Positions 55,743 to 64,000 of a DNA stretch of 64,000 nucleotides are shown piece after piece. Location: contig QYRS01000002.1 of assembly GCA_006503535.1 (NCBI GenBank), positions 3,720,001-3,784,000 of the forward strand, written 5' to 3'. Position numbers and translations under genes: made by a program. Source of the DNA: Arthrinium phaeospermum (Eukaryota > Ascomycota > Sordariomycetes > Amphisphaeriales > Apiosporaceae). The notes under the pieces were generated by a model, which saw only the letters and a program-made list of their open reading frames with translations, searched no databases and was not told the DNA's origin. How positions within the stretch are numbered: position 1 is the first letter of the stretch; the number at the start of each line of letters is the position of its first letter.

Positions 55743-56525
55743 GATAGCGATGGACTGTAGATCAAAAGAGGGACTGGAGGACGAACTGCCTGTGAATGAT
55801 TTCCATCCAGGATGACCATGGTGTGCGGGTGAGTGTAAGCTTAAGTACTGGGACTCCAGACTCCCAAGGCGCCGAGCGCGGGTGGGGCCGTTTTGGGGAT
55901 CTGCATAGCAGCAAGCGGGTGTGAGGGTGTGATTACTACGATAGCGCTACCCTCCGTATTAGCCTCATTTTACCGTGTTTCGGTCCCGCGGCCAATCAGG
56001 GTGGGCAGCAGGACTCAGCGCCAGGTTGCATCGAAGCCGGGCCTGATGCGGCATTGGCAGTTGACTGGATGAGACGGACCCCACGTGTGTATGAAGTTGA
56101 TAAAAACTGGGCCGCGGATCAGGAGTCAAGCGCGGTTCCTGCCTGCTTAGTGGCCGCCCGCCTAGAAATGACCTGCCCCTTTGGGCGTTGCTTTTAACTC
56201 TAAAAACTCGCCCCCTGATTAGTTCCCTCGGCGTCTGTCCAATCCACACGTGATGACGGACTATCGCATGATAGGTAGAGACTTTGCGACGACGGTCACC
56301 GATAAATTTCTGTTTCTTTCAAGAGACATTGCAGTCACGATGAGATCCCATGCGGAATTGGCACCTATTACAGTCTAGTTTCTCCGATTCGTCAATTGAA
56401 CTTCTACATGTAATACCCTGCAACCAAAGTCTCGAGATTATTCTCGTGCCAGCCTTGACAAGTGGGAAAACTTCCATCAATCAACCGAAGAAGTTCTGAA
56501 GAACAGTTTTCGATAGTTTCTGTTC
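55743..56525. other. Intergenic, promoter of RNase T2
   Basis: Upstream of the RNase T2 gene and downstream of the first member of the tandem pair. No gene supported. Confidence 0.5.
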
Positions 56526-58115
56526 CTAGGCCAACACCAGGCCTTTCTGGAGCAGCTCTCCAGTCGCCTTCTCGTCGGTCTTGGCTAGGCCGAGATTCTG
56601 GTAGATGGTCGAGGGCTTTTCATTGACCCCGTCCGGTTTGTCCAGCTTGGGAGACAGTACGCGGATTATGGGGAAGACGCAGATCTTGACGGCGTTGCCG
56701 CTCTCCTCTTGTGCCTGCTCCTCGATGTCCATGAATGCCTCGTTGACCTGCTGCCCAGAACCGACGAATTGGGCCACATATTCCGTATGTTTAGGTGCCA
56801 GAAGGAAGGCTTTCTTGAGTTTGAATGCGGCTTCGTAGGCTGGCCTGAGGCGCTCGGCTGCCACCTCGGGCGGCATGAGTCTGGGGAGTGGCTGTCTGGC
56901 ATTTTTCTTGGCCTGGAAAGCGATGGAGCCCAGGACTTCGATACATTCGCGGGCGATATCTCTGGCTGTATCCTCAACAACATCTCGGAGCCATTCTCTG
57001 CTCGTGCCATCTGTGAGCGCGTTAGCTGTCATGTCACGTTTTCGGGCAGCAGTAGTCTATACAAACCTCGTTGCGCCTTGGCTTCAAATTGCAGTCTGAT
57101 GCATTCATTGCTCAGGCCCCAGGGGTGCGCCGGAAACGCGTTGGTCAAGATGTCGTGAAAGACATGGGCCGTTATGAGCGAGCGCAGGTACTCCTCTGGA
57201 TACTCTTGACCAATCTCCCATGCTGCGAACAGTGATTTGCCAAAGGCTCTCTCCATCCATGGACGGAGCTTTCCGGAGGTGGTCTGGGCAGGTCTATGGA
57301 TACTGAGACCTTGGCAAGCTTGCTTGATTGCGGCAATGAGCAGAGTGATGTTCTCCAGTATGCGTTGCTCAGCCATATCATCCTCTCCCCCCAGAACGTT
57401 GAGCAAACCGCTCTGCAACGCCTCAACTTCCTGTTGGAGTCTAAGATTATCTTGTCTAAGGCGGGCGTTGTCCAGCTCTATTGGACGGTTCTCCATCTGC
57501 TCGGCCGCCGTTGGCACCGGCCCAGTTCCAGAGGCATCGTCCGGTCCACGTTGCGGCTGCGATCTGGTCTGACTTCCACTCGCTTCGCCTGAGGTCTGTC
57601 CGTCTGACGCGTGTGGCTTAGGCAGAAGAGGCTGGTCTCCAGTTAGCGTTGGATACGAAGGTGGATTGACAGATTCAGACCTGTGGGTGCGCTAGAGCTT
57701 GCTGAGCCACATTGGAGAGACTCTGGGGGTTTGGCGCAACGGCTTGGTTGTTGGTTCCCTGGGCTACTAGGGCGCTCGAGTTGGCATCCTGCCTAATCCT
57801 GACTTTGGCGTCCCTGACTTTCCTAGCCAGCTCTGCGTCATAGTGCATAGAGTCTGGCTTGAAGACCTCCATAACGATGGTGCCTTGTCTGCGCAAGAGC
57901 TCCAGGTGAGGTTTCTGCGGTGAATGGCCTTGTTGCTTCTTGAAGTTAGTCAGACGGGTTTCAATCGCTTCTGCACTTCGCCGATTCTTAAACTTGGTCT
58001 TCAAGTGCCCTGACACCGTGGTCTTGAAATCTTGTCCTGTCTCAACACAATAATCGAGCCAAGCAAGCATTTCCACGGTCTCCTCCGGGGTCCATTCCTC
58101 AACCTGTGCTGACAT
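56526..58115 (-). CDS. Fungal-specific protein, tandem-pair member 1
   Basis: Three exons: 57681-58115, 57067-57631 and 56526-57010 (introns of 49 and 56 bp), giving 494 residues. The N-terminal 70 residues (EEWTPEETVEMLAWLDYCVE, then a basic helix region SAEAIETRLTNFKKQQG) look like a Myb/SANT-like DNA-binding helical module, a tentative reading. A Pro/Gln/Ser-rich spacer is followed by a coiled coil (LRQDNLRLQQEVEALQSGL) and a helical C-terminal part (LRSLITAHVFHDILTNAFPAH; ending IYQNLGLAKTD ... LVLA). Blocks shared with the next gene are SLITAHVFH near the middle, the G-splice-AT intron position and the end of the protein (QNLGLAKT / QSLSIAKT). Function unknown; regulatory or nuclear is a guess. 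Confidence 0.75.
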
Positions 58116-59346
58116 TTTGAATCGCTGTTTAGTATGGTGGAAATACTATTGTTCGAACTAAAACAAGGCAGGATGACTGCTAATTTAGCGAAGAATGCAG
58201 TTCAGTTTTGTTTGGGCTGCGCAAAAAGAACGTCTGGGGGGAAATTGACAAGGTGAAGCTGAGATTGCTTATGGTTTTAAAGGTCAGTAGGGAAGGAGGG
58301 AGACCAGTTACTTTGAACCTCAGATACCTAACTCCAGGAGACAGCGGTGGGGTTACAATTATGTAATTTCAGTTGTGAGTTTATCGGCGATGATGTCCTT
58401 GGACAATGGGATAGACTGCGAGGTGGGAGTACGGATGGTGACTCGGCGATAGTTATGCGCGTACACTGGTACAGCTAGGGGCTGGACTTGGTGTGCACTG
58501 GTGCTGGACTGGATATGCTCTACGCCATTCCGGAGAGTGTTAAGGTAATTCTCCTTCTATATAGTACTCCATCTAATGTCAAAAGGGGTGAGCAGCGTCT
58601 TAGACATGGCAACATCAATTCGATGGTATGACTCACTCACTCAGGGAGAAACATGAAAAAGGCCATAACAAACTTGCTTCATATAGCAAGTCTAATGTAT
58701 AAACAAATAGAAGCTTGTTTGATTATAATGAAGTAGCAACATTCATTATGAGTAGGCCTAGCAATATTACACCAAGACAGATGTTAGTGCAGAGTGTGTC
58801 TGGCTCTCATGATCATAGCATAATACAAACAGCTACAGGCTGTGGGGATGCTTTGCCCAATATAGTATGTTCTTTGATTCCCATTGCTTTCAGATAGGGA
58901 GCCAAGGAGACCAGGCATGCGTCATCGTCACAATCGGATACAACGATTATGATTTTCACAGGACTCCATCGATATTTTAGGCAAATGTGTACCTCTTCAC
59001 TTCGGTGTGAGACTACCTTTCATTGCGACGCGAGGACCCTATGAATACTATCTGAACAATATACTGGGTGAATAGTCGTACATTAGATGAACCTATACTT
59101 GAATAATAGTCTCAGAAAGTGAGGGCCAGCACATCGCATATTGCGATTAGGCTGGGAAAGGCCGGCGTCAACAGAGCGACCCGTTATCTGCCAAGGGCCG
59201 TCCCATCACTCTCACTAGAGCTCTTGGGTTATCTATATACCTACACGCGCAAGTAGGCTGGCTAATCGTGACGTACAACGATCGATTATACCATGCATGC
59301 CAGTATAACTTGTTTCGTTGTGTCTCACACCAACATCCTCTGATCG
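58116..59346. other. Spacer between the tandem pair
   Basis: AT-richer DNA holding the promoter of member 1 and the 3' flank of member 2. Short ORFs only. No terminal repeats that would explain the duplication were seen. Confidence 0.5.
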
Positions 59347-60757
59347 CTAAGCCCACACCAGCGCTTTGTAGATCATATCTCCCTCTATCTCATCCACAGT
59401 CTTGGCTATGCTAAGACTTTGGTATTTGATTTGAGGGCTAGCCATACCATCCTGCACTGCACGATTCTCATTGGGAATAGGTGCTGAGCATACCAGGGGA
59501 AAGAAACAGATTTGGACATGGTTGCCCATCTCCTCATCATCAGCCAGCGCAACAGCGTCCATTTGCCTCCGATCGAGCTCCCGGCCAGCAACGAAGAATT
59601 TGGCCGTGTATTGCTTCGCAGACAGAATCATATCGACTTTCAAGCGATGTGCGGACCGGTAGGCTGGTAGGAGGCGATCTATGACCGCTGTCGATGGCAT
59701 AACATTAGCGTCTTCGTTGGGGCGCTTGTGATTGATCTTTCCGAGGAGTTGAACGATCTCAGTAGCCGCGCTTCTGGCTTCAGCCTCAGCCGCTTCTTTG
59801 AACCATGGGGTTTCTCTCGCACGGGTCAACAATTCTCGCTCTTTGATGATCGTCGTGTCGAGGCCATCTATGGGGTGTTAGCGTTCCATCAGCCTCCTGG
59901 CTCTCAGTGTTTAACAAACCTCGTTCTAAGTTGACCGCGCGCATCATTTTCACATAAGGCGCATCTATGTTTAGAATTTCCGATGGAAATGCTGACGCTA
60001 GGGCGCGATGAAAGACGTGAGCAGTGATGAGTGAGTGCAGGAACTCTTCTCGGTATAACCGCATAGTGCTGACCTCCCATGCAAGTGATAAGGAGCCGTA
60101 AACTGTCTTCGCCAGCTGCTGAAGCTTATCACAGTCGGTATTCATCTGATCATGGGTACCGAGCAATGAGCAGGCTCTCTGAATACTGAGCCAGAGTGAT
60201 TCAAGTCCCTCCTGAACGCGGCGATCGGGCAAACCTTCATGCTCGTCCTGGCCGCCGTGTTCGCCTTGGCCGTCGTCCTCGTGGCCCCCGCCGTGCTCGC
60301 CGTGGTCCTCGTCCTCGCCGTGGTCCTCGTCCTCATTGTTCCCGCCGTGGCCTTCGCCATGGCCCTCGCCGTGGCCCGCCTCGCCGTGGCCCGCCTCGCC
60401 GTGGCCCTCGCGTTGTCCGCCGCCTGCATTGTGAGCAACGGGGGCTGCTGGCGGGTTCGCTGCGAGACTGGCCTTGATATCCCTGACTTTATTGGCCAAG
60501 GAAGAGTCCCCACTCAGATGTGGAAAGATCGCGGTGCCCTGTTCCAACAAGGGCTTCATGTGAGGCTTATCCTTCACATTGCTGAGCTCCTTCTTGTAGT
60601 GACACAACTTAGTCTCGATTGTTTTCCACTTTCGAGTGACTCCTGTCATGAGACGAAGTTGAGCCTCTACAGTTTCCTTGTAGACAAGTCTGTTGTCTTT
60701 GCAGTGGTCAACCCACGCGAGCACGTGCGCAAGCTGGTCATCCGTCCATTTGGACAT
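59347..60757 (-). CDS. Fungal-specific protein, tandem-pair member 2
   Basis: Two exons: 59920-60757 and 59347-59867 (52-bp intron), giving 452 residues; the start is the first in-frame ATG (MSKWTDDQLAHVLAWVDHC). It shares with member 1 the Trp-led N-terminal helix module (a basic KWKTIETKLCHYKKE segment aligns with member 1's), SLITAHVFH, the intron that splits a Gly-Asp junction after an ER/QR pair, and the C-terminal SLSIAKTVDEIEGD-type ending. Member 1's first intron is missing here. Instead of a Gln/Pro spacer it carries a 55-residue tract made almost only of Gly, His, Glu and Asp (GHGEAGHGEAGHGEGHGEGH and on). Function unknown. Confidence 0.75.
60240..60425 (-). repeat. Low-complexity Gly-His-Glu-Asp coding repeat
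   Basis: Iterated GCC/CTC-type hexamers on the plus strand encode GHGE, EDHGE and similar units on the minus strand. The pattern is irregular rather than a strict tandem repeat. Confidence 0.8.
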
Positions 60758-60815
60758 GTTGAATCCTTGTTGGCTGAAAAGCTGCCTATAGTTCGTCGAA
60801 GAAAACTGCTGGTTG

Positions 60816-60901
60816 GCTTCTGGTTCGTCAAAGAAGGGAGATGGGTGTTGTTTGGGTCGCTTCTGGCTCGTCGAAGAAGGGAGATGAGTGGTGTTTAGGC
60901 G
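60816..60901. repeat. Two 43-bp tandem units upstream of pair member 2
   Basis: Unit 1 at 60816-60858 and unit 2 at 60859-60901 both begin GCTTCTGG and share TCGTC(A/G)AAGAAGGGAGAT; a partial third copy of the GTTCGTCGAAGAA part lies at about 60791. The units sit just before the ATG at 60757, in the presumed leader. Confidence 0.75.
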
Positions 60902-62196
60902 ACACAAAGAGATTCAGAAAAGAGCTGACAGAACAAAAAGGCAGGTCTGGCTGTTATTCAGTTGGATGGAGTGGAGGGAGGAAATTCATGAAGCCAGGTG
61001 CTTTTATTTCCAAATGCACTGCTTAGGCGCCAGTGGGGTGAAAGGAATGAAGGGTAGGTCACATGGAGCATGTCGGCGATGGTCTACTAGGGACGACGAT
61101 ATGGCCGGTGGGGAGACGAGTCGGCGATATATGTCTGTGTACACTGGTATAGCCCGGAGGTGGGTTGGGTGTATACTTGTGCAGACCGGCACAGCTCTCT
61201 CATCTTACCCCTTTATATCGAATGACACCTCGGGGGGTTATTTGGCTTGCGTTCCTCCTCTATTATGTTGAACATGGTGTAGGAAGGGGAAAGGGGGCAG
61301 CCTCTTAGACTGGGCCCGACATGGGCTTGATGTTAGGACTTGTTTCCTCATGGTGACAAGAAAGAATGATGCAGTACGAAGCAACTCCTTATTTCACATC
61401 GAGTGTGTAAGCAAAGAAGGGCCAGGAGTTGCCCTATAGCTCACATATCAGCTCTTGGTTAGAAATAATAGCACTGCCACGATAACAACCCCGAAGATGT
61501 AATGGTTCACTGTATGTAAAAGCGGTCTTTAGGCCTCAGAGATACAATTCATTCCAAAATAGTTTCGGAGTTTGTAATTGCTTTGCCCAATGTTTTTTTC
61601 ACTTGGACCTTGATTCCTTCTATATCATGAACCTGGGTAGCAAGAACCAATTTGTGATCATAACAGTAACTCTCTGAAGACTGATAATAGTAGGAATAGT
61701 CTGGGCAACTCCTATTTCCAGGTCCCAGCGTAGTCCCCAGAAAGATCAGACAAAGAGTTGGCTCGTAATGTCAATATTCCAACAAGAAGAATTCTTCATT
61801 CTCCAGAGCCTTCAGAAAGAGGCAGCGTAGAAGTAAATCATTCTAGCTTATTCTAACTACAACGTAAAGAAATATGCAATTTACTTTTTCAATTTCTATC
61901 CCCATGATGAAAAGATAACTAGCTATATTTTTGGTGACTGCATAATGGGTTGTTCATGATCATGTGTCGACTACAGCAGCATATTTGATTATGAAGGTAC
62001 AATGGGTACACATGACATTGCCCCGGAAGATCTGGGATGCACCAATAAGCTATGTTTTGAAGGCTTCCTCACCCATATCACCCACCCACAGGGACATAAC
62101 CAATACATTATCCAACGGAAAAACACTCCACTCCACGATATGACCCTACTATACTCCTGTTTTGAATATGCCTCGGTCCATGAGCAATCAGAGCTC
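60902..62196. other. Intergenic, AT-rich, no gene seen
   Basis: Promoter of pair member 2 and 3' flank of the membrane-protein gene. AT-rich from about 61400 to 62000, without the CpA/TpG depletion of the 47-kb block (CA and TG are frequent here). Nothing else supported. Confidence 0.5.
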
Positions 62197-63138
62197 TCAC
62201 CATGTCCGTATTGTAGTCCCAGATCTTGATAGAGGGCTAACAGCAGCAGGTGGTGGTTGGTCATGCCCGCTACTATAATCAACACTGAACGGAGAGACCG
62301 GAGGCATCGCCTTGTGGCGCGAATGCGGACTGATAAAACTATCGCCTCCTCTTGCGTTGAAGGGTTGAAGGGGAATCGCGTCTGAATAAGGGGGCGAGTG
62401 AGTATCGCTGTACGGAAACCTATTCTCGTGCCCGCTCGGGGCAGCACGGAGATTGTCGTACGGGGCGTTGCCGAATCCTCCATCATACGCCAGGCTAAAA
62501 CGCCGGTGGCGACGCCGGCGCCACCAGACAATGACCAGTAGGGCTAGGATTGGGACGGCGATGCATCCGATGATGCTTCCGACCACGACGCTGGGAGATG
62601 GTCCATCGCTTGCTGAAGATTGGGGAGCTGGCGATGGGGAAGTAGTAGAGGCGGATGACGTCGAACTCGGTGTTGTAACAGATGTCGGGAGTGCTGTCGG
62701 GGTAGAAGATGAAGTAGCTGGTAGTTGTTAGCACGTTGTTATGTGATTCAATTCAAAGGGGGTAATATTACTAGATAGCCCTGTTTGGTTCGCAGGCAGT
62801 TCTTCACCCATACGTGGAAGAACCCTGTACCGATCAACTATATCTGACCGAGTTCCATCGTGTATTTCGTCCATGCTGAATGGGATATCTATCACTCGAT
62901 GAATCTGGTGCGTTGATGCCAATAGGTGTCTATGATCTCTTGCGAGCGGCGAGACTGTTTGAAGCGACATGACATAAAAAACAGACTCCCAGGGGCATAT
63001 GCAGCGAGACTCGACCGAGGAGAGAATAACAAACTGGGTTGAGCAGGTTTGAGGCAATGGATGACTGTCCTGCTTATAAGTCTCGGGCCTGCGCCTTGGG
63101 AAACAGCAGCAATGTGTGACACGCGCGCCCACAAGCAT
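62197..63138 (-). CDS. Single-pass membrane protein with Ser/Thr stalk
   Basis: Exon 62197-62717 is well supported: a 54-bp intron (62718-62771, branch GTGCTAACAAC) joins it to an upstream exon ending at 62772. The downstream part reads as a Ser/Thr/Pro-rich stalk (TPTALPTSVTTPSSTSS), a membrane helix (VVVGSIIGCIAVPILALLVI), a stop-transfer WWRRRRHRR and a cytoplasmic tail with PPYSD-type sites. This is the layout of Mid2/Wsc-like sensors in moulds, though no sensor domain is recognised. The 5' end is uncertain: ATG at 63138 gives 295 residues and ATG at 62970 gives 239; neither begins with a convincing signal peptide, so an upstream exon may have been missed. Confidence 0.55.
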
Positions 63139-63748
63139 GGCCAAGCGTGGAACCTATGGCAGAACACCATCATCTTATTCGGTATAAGGAAGTATCGTTA
63201 ACGATGCACATGTTTGGCTTGTAAGACACAACAGGTAACGCAGACGTTACGCAGAAACCATGAAGGGTTGGTGGCAGATACACCCTATTAGTGTTCAGCG
63301 CTGTTATGGGCCGGCCAGTCGCTGCTACGTTCAGATGGTTGCATTCCTGCACTGCAGGTGCATTTTAGATCAGGTATCAATAGTGGATTTAGATAAGTAG
63401 AATATTTGCAAGCATAGGTATGTTAACAGAATCGAAATTAAATTATCACGAACATTGAGACTTTCCCTCGAAATCATAATGCTTGCAAGATGCGACGTTT
63501 AGAAGGGAATGAGATCCTGCTCGTTGGTTGGTGGTCGCGTACTTTAATTGATTGGAGGTGGGGGGTGGTGTTTTTGGTGGGACAAGCGTGTCGGCCCAGC
63601 GCGCGCTACGTACAATTTCGTCTCTAAGCCGTTGTTGTATCATGCAAACAAACATTCCTGAAACGAAAACCCGAGTGCGCAGCTGGGCCCAAGATAGTCG
63701 CCGTGCCGATGGGCTGGTATATAGGAGCTACTGGCTCACCGAGTCAAC
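63139..63748. other. Divergent promoter region
   Basis: Between the membrane-protein gene (-) and the edge gene (+). A G-rich stretch (GGAGGTGGGGGGTGGTG) lies near 63553. No gene seen. Confidence 0.5.
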
Positions 63749-64000
63749 ATGGACGACTTTTCCGACGATGGCTTCGATGAGCTCAACCTGGACGAGCTCG
63801 AGAATAACGCAATCCAATTCACGCAGGCCAAGAGGCTTGAGCCCACCCAAGACCAGCAAGCCGAGTATGACTTCGAAGACGACGACGACGACCTCGACGC
63901 CGAAGTCGTGGTCATTGACGATGCGCCGCGCCACCAGCCCGTAGTGCCCGTCAACAAGTCGTTTGTTGGGTCAACGGCAGCCAGAGTCGTACCGCAGCAG
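63749..64000 (+). CDS. Acidic protein, start of a possible ATRIP/Rad26-type checkpoint gene, cut by window edge
   Basis: The ATG at 63749 (AACATGGACG) opens 84 codons that run off the window. The visible part is very acidic: MDDFSDDGFDELNLDELENN, AIQFTQAKRL, then a DFEDDDDDLDAEVVVIDD stretch. This opening (DFSDDGFD ... LENNAIQ-TQ) resembles, from memory, the N-terminus of fungal ATRIP homologues (S. pombe Rad26, Aspergillus UvsD), which bring the ATR kinase to single-stranded DNA. The similarity is short and low-complexity, so the assignment is weak; that it is a real gene is more certain. Confidence 0.5.
   Translation, partial: MDDFSDDGFDELNLDELENNAIQFTQAKRLEPTQDQQAEYDFEDDDDDLDAEVVVIDDAPRHQPVVPVNKSFVGSTAARVVPQQ

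Noticed and set aside
61400..62000. Second RIP block
   Set aside because: AT-rich, but CA and TG dinucleotides are frequent, so the RIP signature is absent.

Overview
The window looks like nuclear DNA of a filamentous ascomycete (Pezizomycotina, most likely Sordariomycetes). Introns are short (about 46-165 bp) with GT...CTAAC/CTGAC...AG signals, coding sequence is rich in G or C at third positions, and the gene families are typical of moulds: a HET-domain protein, an HsbA-like wall protein, a heme-thiolate peroxidase, a fungal amidoligase, a CorA-like membrane protein and a DUF7025-AAA ATPase. A 1.3-kb block at about 46.7-48.0 kb carries a strong RIP (repeat-induced point mutation) signature. 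No rRNA, tRNA or CRISPR array was recognised. Exon coordinates below were worked out by hand from splice signals and frame. Each multi-exon model closes to a multiple of three, but none is checked against transcripts.

0-31 kb is mostly housekeeping or general genes: an edge-truncated membrane/coiled-coil protein, a dual-specificity-phosphatase-like protein, Spo7 (Nem1-Spo7 phosphatase regulator), a doubtful small gene at 6.4 kb, an ABHD4/5-Cld1-type lipase/acyltransferase, an OM14-like mitochondrial outer-membrane protein whose start codon is split by an intron, a 1216-residue amidoligase with a coding minisatellite, a HET-domain protein, a sterol-methyltransferase-like enzyme, a secreted heme-thiolate peroxidase, a modular polysaccharide deacetylase and Trs85 (TRAPPIII).

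31-38 kb holds an HsbA-like GPI-anchored wall protein, a five-exon-region cytochrome P450 gene (four exons) and a GH63 glucosidase. The last two converge with about 100 bp between stop codons. The glucosidase carries an extra C-terminal membrane helix.

39-61 kb looks accessory: a 70-residue three-exon protein, a CorA-like membrane protein without a GMN motif, a protein kinase fused to a von Willebrand A-like domain, the RIP-degraded block, a DUF7708-type protein with an NTPase-like module lacking a P-loop, a DUF7025-AAA ATPase (divergent from the DUF7708 gene), a secreted RNase T2, and a tandem pair of diverged fungal-specific proteins. Signalling, membrane and ATPase parts of this kind are common around fungal self/non-self and stress genes. 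That these work together is an inference from proximity only.

62-64 kb holds a single-pass Ser/Thr-rich membrane protein and, at the right edge, the start of an acidic protein resembling ATRIP/Rad26 checkpoint proteins.
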